Below, piece by piece: positions 47,865-58,559 of a DNA stretch of 64,000 nucleotides; within the stretch, counting starts at the first letter, position 1, and each line of letters starts with the position of its first letter. Source of the stretch: Castanea sativa (Eukaryota > Streptophyta > Magnoliopsida > Fagales > Fagaceae); NCBI RefSeq assembly GCF_040712315.1, contig NC_134013.1:82342001-82406000 (forward strand). The letters run 5' to 3'. The translations under genes were made by a program, and so were the position numbers. The notes under the pieces were generated by a model, which did not search any database, was not told the origin of the DNA, and saw nothing but the letters and a program-made list of their open reading frames with translations.

Positions 47865-49207
47865 CTAATTGTTCAAGCCAGATTGACTGCCCTGTCCACC
47901 AGGTTGACACAAGTGCTGCTTTAGTTTCTCTTCACTGACCAGCTGCTCCAAGTGGTTCCAAAGGGTACGACAGTTCTCGGTAGTGTGGCCCACATCCTGG
48001 TGGTACTGACAAAAGAGGTTCTGATTCCTCTTCGCAAGGTCTCCTGCCATCTTACCAGGCCATCTGAAGAAGGGCTCCTTACGAACTTTCTCCAGCAACT
48101 GATGTACTGGTTCTCGGAACACAGTGTTCACGGCCTGAGGTGCTGCCGAGCCGGACTGCCCAACATAATCTCTCATCGGCTTGTTGTTGTGGTACCTGTC
48201 CGACCTGAAATCCCTTCTCTCCTGCGGGATAACCTTCTCTTTACCCTTTCCTTGCTTCTGGTCTTCCTCCACTCTCTTGTACTCGTCAATACGGTCCATG
48301 AGGCGACGTACGCTGCGGACGGGTTTTTTGGTCAAAGACTTTCTCAAGTTGTGATCAGTAGGAAGACCTACTTTAAAGGTATTAAGCGCCACCTCATCAA
48401 AATCACCATCTATTTCATTAAACATTTCCCAGTACCGGTCGGAATATGCTTTCAACGTCTCCGCTTCCCTCATGGTCATGGATAGCAGCGAGTCCAATGG
48501 CTGAGGCACTCTGCTACACGTAATGAACTGCGAAGCGAATGCTCTAGTGAGCTCCCCAAACGAACCTATAGACCCTGATTTAAGGTCGTTGAACCACCTC
48601 ATAGCAACGGGTCCCAAGCTAGAGGGGAAAACTTTACACATCAGGGTCTCGTTGTGAGAGTGCACCGCCATCCTCTGGTTAAAGTGACTCACGTGCTCCA
48701 CTGGATCAGTCCGGCCATTGTAGATGGTGAAGGTGGGCTGGGTAAACCTCCTGGGGAGCCTCCCCTTCTCAATGCTCCATGAGAATGGAGATTTGAAGAG
48801 TTGGTGCAACGCTCGACTCATAGCATCGTTCCCTAAGCCCCTAGAAGGAAGCTTCTTGCGTCTGCGAGATGGCTGGTCGTCCTCTCCACCGAGAGGACAT
48901 TGCACCGGGGTGAGCATGACCTTGAGCCGTAGCTACCTCCCCGGACCTCCTCTCGAGGAAGGATTAGATGAAGACGGCGAAGACCTACGTACGGCGCGGC
49001 GTAGCTTCCTCTTCAAACGATTAATGCTTTGGACATGGCTTTAGCACCATCCTCATGGGTGGTACTACCCCCACCATGAGTATGGCTAGCCCCGGGGTAT
49101 TCTGTATGGACACTTCCCTCATGGTCCTTTCGACGCTCAAGACGCTCGAAAAGATCCTCCGATTGTGATCCCTGTGACTCTGCATGGTGAGAACCCAGGC
49201 CTACCAT
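47865..49207 (-). pseudogene. Gypsy element 1 gag, one frameshift
   Basis: ATG at 49207, 28 bases after the primer site. The first 64 codons (Ser/His/Glu-rich) run to a stop at about 49013, and gag then continues in a new frame from about 48917 with GLGNDAMSRAL, LPRRFTQPTFTIYNGRTDPVEHVSHF, VFPSSLGPVAMRWF and the zinc-knuckle-like CQYHQDVGHTTENC. The frame ends at TAG (about 47865), and the same frame continues into protease. Gag forms the particle in which reverse transcription occurs. Confidence 0.8.
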
Positions 49208-49234
49208 AGTATCCCCACTCCTTCTAGACTAGAT

Positions 49235-49252
49235 TTCCCACAGACGGCGCCA
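49235..49252 (-). other. Primer-binding site, gypsy element 1
   Basis: TGGCGCCGTCTGTGGGAA on the minus strand, two bases after the 5' LTR. The first nine bases suit the 3' end of plant tRNA-Asp; the rest diverges. The identical string occurs in element 2. Confidence 0.85.
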
Positions 49253-49254
49253 AT

Positions 49255-49940
49255 TGTAAGCGCACAATTGCACCTAGACCCAAAGACAACTACGGGCTCA
49301 GGCCCAATGAGCCTTAAACAATAAAATTTGTAGAGTGTGGGCTTGAAACCTAGATTAGGAGTACTGAGAACTTGATAACAGGCTAAGAGTTACAAACACA
49401 TATAAATAACAAAAGATAATTGTAAATTAGCCTCCTCGAACGTAAGCCGAGGACTACTTCTGTATTATTTCTATTTCTTACTTAAAAGTTACAATTCTTA
49501 GTTTCTTTCTTTGTTGCAGATCTCCCTTTCTCTTTGGCATTCACCTCCCTTAAATACTTCCTTCCCTGATACTTTTTGAAAAGTGACTAGAAGTTTCAGC
49601 CCTACTGTTCAAGGGTCACTTCCCCATTAATGCGGCTAGGGAGGTAGGTGCAGGGCCTTTAATGCGGAGGTGGCAACCTTTACTCTTGATATTTTCTTTA
49701 ACACCGGTGCATCTAGAAGGTTCAGGGTGTCCCCCTTTAACCATTAGTCTTTCCAGAGTTGTGCCTTGACCTTCATAATGAAATTTTGAGTTCTCTCAGA
49801 TCTGTCCGAGGAGAAGCTCGCTCTCGGTATCCCTAACCTCGGCGTATCGTGGGTCGATTCGTAGAGTTTAGTCTGGAGCGGTGTCGGCCCTCACGCGATA
49901 GGCCAGCCATATGCCCACTTGAGTCCTTTTACTCCCCACA
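49255..49940 (-). mobile_element. 5' LTR of gypsy element 1
   Basis: 686 bp, TGTAAGCGCAC...CTCCCCACA on the plus strand, paired with 38874-39562. On the minus strand a TATTTAAG about 300 bp from the inner end could serve as TATA box. The right end meets a (TG)(TA)n microsatellite. Confidence 0.88.
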
Positions 49941-51139
49941 TGTGTATATATATATATATTGGTTTGGTTGGTTCCAGTGTAAAAAATAAAAAAATTTCAA
50001 AACCGTAATCCAAAATTTTGGAAAAGACCAAAACCAACCACTTTGGGGAAAAATAAATCCCGAATTGCACAAGTATGTGTGATGCTTTATGATTCTAATT
50101 ATAAATGTGACTTGCTAGATATATTATTTCCAGAACATAATTAGAATCATAAAGGGTTTAATCACAAATATCTGTAGCTAGAATAAATTTCTCTAATAAG
50201 ATTTGGGTTTTCTATTCAAGAACTTGAACAATCATGCCTGAAAGTATGTTCCATTTATTCTTCTGGGTAACTTTTTTTTTTCATAGTCCATAGCATGGTC
50301 TTTGAAATTGTCATATATACTCAAGTAAGCCTTCATGGCTCATGCTCATTTTGAATTTCTCTTTTCACAAATATCTTGGCTCAAAATTTCAGACCTTTTC
50401 CTAGCCTGGGTTCTTATTGATCTTTGATAAGATGTTAGACTCTGACCACTTTAACATAGATATTAATTTCAAGTTGCGTATATACACTCATTATTGGTCA
50501 CGTAAAAGTAAGACTTCATCGGTCAATTAGTAATGCTATCGGGAGACCCTTACACATATCCAAATTCACACAATGCTCCTTCTAAAAAGGAAAAAAAAAA
50601 AAATCATATCTTGTTTATATGTCAACTTTTGATTAGATTTTAACATTTTTAAGTAAATGTGTGTTTGTTTGGAAATAACTTATCTAACTTTTTGTAAAAA
50701 AAAAATTTTGTTGAAAGTGTTAAAATATACTTATACCATGGAAATTAAAAAAAAAAAAAAAAAAAAAGTTTTAAAAAGTTGTACATAAAAACTATAATGC
50801 AAATAGGGTTTTTCATGGTTGCTCAATATCTGAGAAAATGGCAAGGAAATGACTTTGGTGTTGTTTGAAATATAAAACAAGAGTTGAAATATAAGTATTA
50901 CGTATTTTTTGGGTGTAAAAAAAAAAAAATCCATCAAATTTCGAATGTGTAAGTCCTCATTTTCACACGAGGGTGGAGTCCACGTACTTGGCGGAATAGG
51001 TGGCCCTCGCATTACTGGTCGGTGAATGGCTATACAAGTTGTGTCTTTGGTGCGTGGGACCAGTTTTTGCTCTAAATTCGTTGTCTTTTCCATTCAAAGC
51101 CACCACAGTAGGAAATATCATAGCAACCTCGGTTAGACT
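49941..51139. other. Far-upstream flank of CRK copy 3
   Basis: No gene recognised. It starts with the (TA)n half of the split microsatellite and has poly(A/T) runs at 50588 and 50749. No clear similarity to the other CRK upstream flanks is visible by eye. Confidence 0.4.
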
Positions 51140-51400
51140 TAGGGTCCGTTTGGATACAGTTGAAAATTGAAAATACTGTAGTAAAATAATTTTTAAATAT
51201 ATAAATAGTGTTGTGGATTCCATTTTTAATTTTAAAAAACCTGAAAAGTACATAAACAGTGCATTACTGTGCGGTTACTGTTTACACACAGTGATAAACA
51301 GTACATCCTGTTTCTGTTGAAACACGTGCGCAGGAAGGAAAAAAAAAAAAAAAATCTCAAATGTGAAACGCCAGACGCAGACGCCCTATCCAAACTAAGC
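51140..51400. mobile_element. MITE family A, copy 3
   Basis: Starts tagggtccgtttggatacag and ends ctatccaaactaag. Internal 'aaaatactgtagtaaaataatttttaaat', 'cagtgcattactgtgcggtt' and 'cgccagacgcagacgcc' match the family. 'ttaga' lies on both sides, but not cleanly adjacent. Confidence 0.65.
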
Positions 51401-51749
51401 TTTAGATCTAACATTTTCGACGTGTAACATGCTGACTAACATTTCTAATAGCTATTTGAAAAATAAATATAAAAAAAGTAGTAGTCAATAATTGAAGTTG
51501 AATGTCAACCACGCTAATAGCTCGAACTACTTGTGTGTTTTTAAAAGCAAATTTCCTCGTAGATTGAACTTTGCTTTTTTTTTTTTTTTTTAATGTTGCG
51601 TGAAGAGAACTGATATCTATTTGCGTAGTTAATTTCTTTATACAATAAGCCAATCAAGTATCAATTCAGATCACTTTCCATCAGTCAGAACACAGAGTTG
51701 GTCAGTTCTCAACGATTACATATCCAACTCTTGCTCTTTTTTCGGTTTA

Positions 51750-54700
51750 ATGTATCACTCAATCTTTGTTCTTCTTCTTTTCTTGTTATCTTTCTTTGTA
51801 CATGGTTCTCTTTCTGACCCAAGAGCCACAGAGGCTGCTCTTATATGCACAAACAAATCAGCAGCCTTGGCTGAGCGTCAAACTTTCATAGCAAACTTCT
51901 TGGCAACCATGGGCACTACGACCCCATTGGTTGCCACACAAAGATATGCAGCTGTCATGAATGGGACTGGTAATACCACAGTTTACACCTTTGGTGAGTG
52001 CATGAAAGATCTCTCTCAGACAGACTGTAATCTCTGCTTTGCACAGAGCAAGACCCGGATACAATACTGCTATCCATTTGTAAGAGCCATTCGTGGAGGC
52101 AGGCTTTTCATGGACGGGTGTTATCTCAGGTACGATGACTACTATTTCTTCAATGATACTGTGGATTCACAAGACACAACCTTGTGCGGGACACAAGATT
52201 TTGTTGGGAACCATAGTGTTTTTGGAGCTAATGTAAAAGAGTTGGTGAGGAATCTGAGTGTGGAAGCGCCTAAGAGTGATAATTTCTTTGTGGGGTTCGT
52301 GAATAATGGAAATATAACGGTTTATGGATTGGCTCAGTGTTGGAAATTAGTGAGTAGGACTGGTTGTGAGAGGTGCTTGGCCAATGCTTTCTACAACATC
52401 AGTTCATGTACTCCAAAGGAAGAAGGAAGAGTCTTGAATGCTGGGTGTTACATGAGGTATTCCACTCAAAAGTTTTATTATAATCCAAGTAATACAGTGG
52501 GAGTAAATAATAGTCATCAAGGTGAGTTTTTTCTTTTTTGGTAAACATTTATAGTTTTTTTTTCTTCTTCTTTACCTCATCAAAGCAATTAGTCCTTGAC
52601 TACACCAATTATTTAGTTTTAGGATTTCCTCCTTGCTTGACTTAGCCAAAGCCCATAGGTGAAAGTGGATTTGGAATTGGCCTTATATAATCTAAAACTT
52701 TTATGCCATCGAAAGGTTGATTCATAAAGTTTTGTTTCTGGTTCATTTGTTGTCTTAGGTGGACTTCTTAAGAGCTTAGATTTTAGATTGTTTGGGCTTT
52801 GGGATTCATAAATAATTTACTAAATGGTATGACTACACAAAAAAGCTGTAGTGGATCCATTTATAATATGATTGTTACACAGAAAACATAACTAAGAATT
52901 TGCATTTTCGTAAATGACAAATAAAACATCTTTTTTTTTTTTTCGTGAGAATTTGACATTTACATATAAAGAGAGTGCTTGTATAAAAGTCCTTCACAAT
53001 TTTCATCTAATAAATGCTTTAAACATTCCTTTATATATATGCTTTATAATAATTATTATGTTTTTCTTGGTTAGGATACCAATTAGCTATTACTTTGGCT
53101 GCAACAAGTTCTGCTTTGGCCCTTGTTTTGGTTGTAACAGCTGCTGTTTTTATTATGAGGAAGAAAATATTGAAGAAGAGGAGAGGTACCTATGTTTTAT
53201 ATTTAGATTTTGAAATATTTTGTGTCGTATTGAGTTAATAGTTAGCTTATTTTCTTGGCCTTTGTTTCAGAGAGAAAGCTAGTAGGTGATCTGCTGGCCA
53301 CCTTAAACAAGTCCAAACTTAATTTTTCATATGGAATTCTAGAAAGGGCCACAAATTTCTTTCATAGTTCCAATAAGCTGGGACAAGGAGGTTCTGGTTC
53401 AGTTTACAAGGTAAATTCAGGTTTCATTATCTATATTTGTCATTTGAGGCACTGAGATTTTTGCACATTAAATTAAGTGGGTAGATTTCTTTGTTTCATA
53501 TCAGGGAGTTTTACCGGATGGGAGAGTTGTTGCTGTTAAGAGGCTCTTCTTCAATAGTGTACAATGGGTGGATCATTTGTTTAATGAAGTCAATTTGATC
53601 AGTGACATCCATCACAAAAATCTAGTAAAACTATTGGGATGCAGCATTACAGGCCCTGAAAGCCTTCTTGTTTATGAATATGTGCCAAATCAAAGCCTTC
53701 ATGATTACTTTTCTGGTTCCATACTAATCTTGAACTCTCGTTCGCTTTAGAATATTGCTCTCTCATTCAGTTCATTTACTTGTGCCCGCTTCTGATTTGA
53801 TTCAGTTAAAAAGAATCTTCAGCTGCTAAGGTGGGATGTGAGGTACAAAATCATATTGGGTACAGCTGAGGGCTTGGCCTACCTTCATGAGGAATCAAAA
53901 TTGAGAATAATTCATAGAGACATAAAATTAAGCAATATTCTTCTCAATGAGGACTTCATGCCAAAGATTGCAGACTTTGGACTTGCTAGATTATTTCCAG
54001 AAGATAAGACTCACATTAGCACTGCAATTGCAGGCACATTGTAAGTGCCATGACCTTCTATATTATCTTCTTTTGTTCATAATGAAGTTTATTGTTCTGT
54101 GATTAATGTCACCTCCACATGTAAAAAATTCCATGTTAGCAATATTTGAGCCTATTATCTCTGATTACATATTCATTTCCAAGATAAGAATTGTCCATAT
54201 TTGTGTTCTTTAGGGGTTACATGGCTCCAGAATATGTTGTTCGTGACAAGTTGACTGAGAAGGCAGATGTCTATAGTTTTGGAGTTCTTATCCTTGAAGT
54301 TGTATGTGGAAGGAGAAATAGTTCGTTTTTCGAAAATTCTTCTGTCCTACAAATGGTAAAAGTTTTTACCTGGCCTATTAGCCAATGTACGTTTTAGTGA
54401 CAAATAATTCTCTTCTTAAGTCTAAAATCTTGACAAAGGCTTTTTTTTCCCATTTTTTTAAAGGTCTGGAATCTTTATGTAGCTGGTAGGCCATGTGAAG
54501 CAGTTGATCCAGAATTAGAGGCTAATTTTCAAGAAGAGGAAGCTTCTCGATTACTTCAAATAGGCTTACTTTGTGTACAAGCATCTGCAGAACTGAGGCC
54601 ATCAATGCCAGTAGTTGTGAAAATGCTAACTCATAGTCAAGACATTCCTCTACCAACACAGCCACCGTTTCTTAATTCTAGCATTAGAGGAGCTAACCAA

Positions 54701-54793
54701 ATTGTTCCACTTAGAGCTTATAATTTTCAGCTTGAGTCGGACACCCAGACTTCAGGGAACAGCATGACAGAAAGCTTGATTGATCCTAGATGA
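51750..54793 (+). CDS. Cysteine-rich receptor-like kinase (CRK2/3 type), copy 3
   Basis: Seven exons: 51750-52521, 53075-53185, 53271-53410, 53505-53715, 53806-54040, 54214-54355 and 54464-54793, giving 646 residues with all splice phases agreeing with copy 1. Signal peptide about 1-22, DUF26 motifs C84/C93/C96 and C197/C206/C209, transmembrane helix in exon 2, kinase with Lys353 (VAVK), HRD Asp450, DFG Asp468 and MAPEY. The C-terminal tail ([15 protein letters not shown]) is complete, unlike copy 1. The exon 6 tail differs by one codon from copy 1. This looks like the least altered member and a functional plasma-membrane RD-type receptor kinase; the ligand is unknown. Confidence 0.92.
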
Positions 54794-55016
54794 ACATTTA
54801 TTTTATGCACTTTTTCATGGGAACCCATGTCACCAGGTATTGCTGTTGCCAACTTGAAACTCCTTGGTTTCTAGTGTGTTCCTTCTTGAATTAGTACAGA
54901 GGAGATCCTTACTCAAAGAGGCAACATTATTCTAGGCTCATATGGCTCAAGTGACTGGTAATAGTCCTTGTTGAGCCTAGTGAAGATCATAATTCATACT
55001 TCATAGGATACAAAGT
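54794..55016. other. 3' flank of CRK copy 3
   Basis: Shares 'catgtcaccaggtattgctgttgcca' and 'gaattagt.cagagga' with the other copies. The conserved flank is interrupted by the solo LTR at 55017 and resumes after it. Confidence 0.6.
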
Positions 55017-55954
55017 TGTTGGGTAAAGATAGTTTGATCCCAATTAATTATTCAATTATCCAAGTTGATTAATTAAGATTGATTGCATGCAAAATGTGAA
55101 GGCACCAACAAATCACCAAAAATACTAAGTGCAGTGGAAAATAAATTAGACACTATGATTTGTTGACAAATGAGGAAACCCTTGCAAAACAAAAATCTCA
55201 CCAGGTGATTTTAAGGTCACTATTCTCAAGAATCCACTAATTAGCAATTAAATGGTTACAGGTATAAGGAATTTTTTCAACTACCCTAGCCTATCCCGAA
55301 ATACCAACCAATAGTTGAACCTTTGCTCTAATACCTAATTGGACTTGATTTTGTAGTAACCTTCTTTCCTTTGATGCACAAACCTCCAATTTGTAACTAA
55401 CCATTTGCATGAATCCTAGTACGTGACTAACTCCAGCAGCTTAAACAAATATTGTTGGTTGTAAAGTTCTTCACTTCATCAACAATGAAAATCAGGAAAC
55501 ACTTGGGTTACAAAACCCTATGGCGTACAAATGCAATAGCTTCACACAGAGAAAATAAGTCTCTTAGTCTCTATATCCGTGTGTGACAGCTCTTAAAATA
55601 AGTCTTATATATGTCTAAGATTGTGAGAAAAGAAACCCTGATCAAATACTCAAGATTAGACCGAATTTTAGATCTGGAAATTTTGAAATCATAATTTTCG
55701 ATAGATCAAATTGTTGTCGGGATATCTATCGAGCTTCACATTAAGTCTTGATAGCAGGCATATGTGAAGCTATCTGTCAAGACTTAATGAACAACTTTTC
55801 TTCATTTGTTTCTTAGACCAATTTTCATGTCTTTAATACTTTACTTGAACTACATATTTCTTAAAGTACTAAACCCATCTTAGATCTACCAAATTACAAG
55901 TAAAGTGCATTTTGTCAAAAGATTAGCCAATTACAATAATATATGACCCTAACA
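55017..55954 (-). mobile_element. 938-bp solo LTR
   Basis: TGTTGGG...CCTAACA with a perfect 5-bp duplication AAAGT (55012-55016 and 55955-55959). The paralogous flank of copy 1 (about 20621, gatacaaagtgattt) shows the empty site. On the minus strand a TATATAAG at about 55605 precedes a plausible transcript start, so the LTR is read as minus. No internal region. Confidence 0.75.
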
Positions 55955-55959
55955 AAAGT

Positions 55960-56411
55960 GATCCAAGGCTATGGCCTGTACCAGGTGCTAAAATACTGAT
56001 ATAGAATTAGATTGTTGCCTATTTTCTTGATATTCTAACAATATGGGTAGAACTAAATGCCACATCCTAAATGAAAAGAGCTGCTCAATACTCTTTTACA
56101 ATGCATATACAAGAAAATCAGAAAATCTCACGCTATTGAAATATTAAGAAACCATAGAACTTCATGGATATGACGCCTTGGATTCTAGTGTTTAATGCCA
56201 TTCACAATTCCTCTTCTATGAGATCTGTATTTCTCTTTTTTCCAATCTTCATCCTAACTTTTAATTATTGTTTTACTATGATGTTAGCTTTCATTATAAC
56301 CAACCTAGGCTCCTAGAATAACCCATAATACTAGTGTATCATTTTGGAATTACCATTGCTTTTACTCGCACACCCGAATTAAAATCCACACATTGTTCTC
56401 TTCTTAGAATA
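55960..56411. other. Resumed 3' flank of CRK copy 3
   Basis: Begins 'tgctaaaatactg.tatagaattagattgttg', matching the copy 1 flank at about 20632. No gene. Confidence 0.5.
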
Positions 56412-56594
56412 GAGATGTACTACGTCCACAACATTTTTACAACAATTTTACAACAAATCATAGTTGTTATAGGTTCAAATTTGAACCTAACACTAAGATT
56501 ACTTTTTTGCCCCAACAATAACAACCAGTAACAACCTGCCACTTAAGATTTGTTGTAAAAATGTTGTAAAAATGTTGTGGATATGTCATTTCTC
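56412..56594. mobile_element. Mutator-type MITE
   Basis: 183 bp with ends GAGATGTAC..TCCACAACATTTTTACAACA and their inverted copy. The inner TIR reaches 'caacaaatc'. A perfect 9-bp duplication cttagaata (56403-56411 and 56595-56603) supports the Mutator superfamily. Confidence 0.85.
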
Positions 56595-56603
56595 CTTAGA
56601 ATA

Positions 56604-57987
56604 ACCCATTTCCATGTCCTTCAAACACATTCTTGTTAAATTCGACATTAAATTTTGGGCTCTACATTAAATTTTTGGGTCTCTTTATTTTGGGCTACAA
56701 TTTTTGGGCTCTACATTAAATTCGACATATAAATTTTATTATTAACAAAGCTAAGAATTGAGACTTGTTTGTTCCCAAAGAAAATTAATCAACAAGAAAG
56801 ATTTTTATTTTTATTTTTTATACATCGATAGTTAGGTGTCGGGGGATTTGAATCCTAGATGAATCCATTGAAAATATTAGGATGTGCGAATTAGTTAAAC
56901 TACAAAACTATTAACAAGAAAAACTAAAAAATGAAATTTCAACTTTGAAATGTTATTTTAACAAAAAATTTAGTCAAAATAAAACATAAGTTGTGATTTT
57001 TTAAAAAAATATTAAAAACCTAACTTTCCTTCAAAGAACCTGCAAATTGAGGCAAAGGAGATTGGTGTTGATTTTTATTTGTGTGATGTCACTATTTGGA
57101 AAAATTATCTTTTAAAATGGTATTATAAAAACATCTCTCTTAGAATAGGTATGAGTCCCACATATGTGAGGACCACAAATATCTTGTCAAGTGAGGGTGG
57201 CTGAGAAATGAGGTGTGTTGATTGGATGAACTAGGGTGCGCCATTGTGAGATGGGCTGTCAAAGGAAGTATATACGTGCAAAGGTATGTGTTCACAAACG
57301 CTTAAAAAATCAAATTTTAAGTTTAATACATTACCCATAATACAGTAGCCCAATATATTAGCACAGCATATCTACAACCCCTAATCAACATAAGGGAAAG
57401 AAAGAGAGGAGAAAGGTGGCAGGGTTGTCCCCTAGGCACCTTAGTCTACCCAATTCTTAACAAGTTCTTTGGGTTCTTACTCTCTGGAGTGTTAGTCATG
57501 ATTTCTTTTAGAAAACAATGTAATTCAATGGAAATTTGACTCAAAAACACAATTATCAAGGGATGCAACATTAACAAGAGGTACATCAAATTTATTCGAG
57601 TCATGTTAGACAAGAGGTACATCAAATTTATTCGAGTCATGTTAGGGATACCGGGATACTATAAATTTGACTACTTGAGGTTTATAAAATGATGTGTTAC
57701 TAATTATATTCATAAAAAGTAATTAAAATTTTCATTTATCAAGTAGTTGAAGTCCACCATTAATCATAACTAGTAAGTTGCTCATGCGATACATGTATAA
57801 TGTTGTAATACTTTATATAATTCTATTAGAGAATATTGTACATATATTATAGCATATTTGTTATAAAATCTTGTTAGTATTGAGTTTATCATAAAAAAAA
57901 ATTATTATAATTTGCACACACAAATCCAATGTAAATATTTTGTTCAAGTAATAAGCAATAAAATAAACAACTTTGGAGCAATATTGT
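56604..57987. other. Outer 3' flank of CRK copy 3
   Basis: 56660-57230 is paralogous to 21010-21629 (for example 'tttgggctctac', 'aagacttgttt', 'tacatcgatagtt', 'gaggtgtgttg.ttg'). Beyond that no similarity or gene is seen. Confidence 0.5.
57574..57645. repeat. 36-bp perfect tandem duplication
   Basis: The unit acaagaggtacatcaaattt plus 16 further bases occurs twice back to back (57574-57609 and 57610-57645) without a mismatch, so it is recent. Confidence 0.8.
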
Positions 57988-58508
57988 TGTGAGGTGCCGA
58001 AGACCCAAGAACCCGAGGACCCGAGGAAGGGAAGCTCGAGACGTAGTAAGCAAGGGAGAATATAGGAATAAGGAAACTTACCCGAGGATACCCGAAGATG
58101 AAGTAGCATGGGCTTTGATGACATAGGGGACGCATTGCGAATAGCTGAATGTGGCAGGATAACTTAGAAGGTTGCATTAAATGTCCGGCACCAACCTTTA
58201 TGGCCGCATTAATTAGAAAGTATCGACTTTGTCCGTTGCATTAATGTAGACGTGACCTGAACAGTGCGGAACGCAAAGTTAGGACTTAGCTCCATTACCG
58301 ACGGACAGGTGTCAGGGTAAAAAGCTTAATAGATTGCAAGGTGTAGGGCTGAGATAATAGGAGCCAAGAATATAAATAGGAACCGGAATATACAGAGGGG
58401 GGATTTTTTGTTGTTGAACCCTCTCTACCAAATATATTGTATTCGGATCTTTAGTCCAGGAGCTAGCAGAGATATTCAAGGCTAGTTTATGATTTTTTGG
58501 TCCTTACA
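57988..58508 (+). mobile_element. 5' LTR of gypsy element 2
   Basis: About 520 bp ending CCTTACA directly before the primer site. The start is taken at TGTGAGGTGCC (57988); TGTTGTGAGG at 57985 is an alternative, as the partner LTR is out of view. It contains 'cccgaggacccgaggaagg', the same CCGAGGA motif seen in element 1, and a TATA box. Confidence 0.7.
58371..58378 (+). promoter_or_regulatory. TATA box in element 2 LTR
   Basis: TATAAATA, about 135 bp before the LTR end, followed by a short GC-richer stretch. This is the usual place for the U3/R promoter. Confidence 0.65.
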
Positions 58509-58510
58509 AT

Positions 58511-58528
58511 TGGCGCCGTCTGTGGGAA
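58511..58528 (+). other. Primer-binding site, gypsy element 2
   Basis: TGGCGCCGTCTGTGGGAA two bases after the LTR, identical to that of element 1. Confidence 0.88.
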
Positions 58529-58559
58529 CAACAATGTGCGACATTCTGTTTAGAAGTAG

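Larger units (their letters stand above)
38874..49940 (-). mobile_element. Near-complete Ty3/gypsy element, Tat lineage
   Basis: An 11.07-kb element with 689- and 686-bp LTRs, primer site, gag, protease, RT, two RNase H domains and integrase on the minus strand. An extra spliced ORF on the opposite strand and a 151-bp tandem array lie between integrase and the 3' LTR. Dual RNase H, the long 3' region and extra ORFs are Tat hallmarks (family knowledge). Flanks are tgtat and tgtgt inside a (TG)n(TA)n tract, a 4/5 target-duplication match. A few stops and frameshifts make it non-autonomous now, but most domains are intact. Confidence 0.88.
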
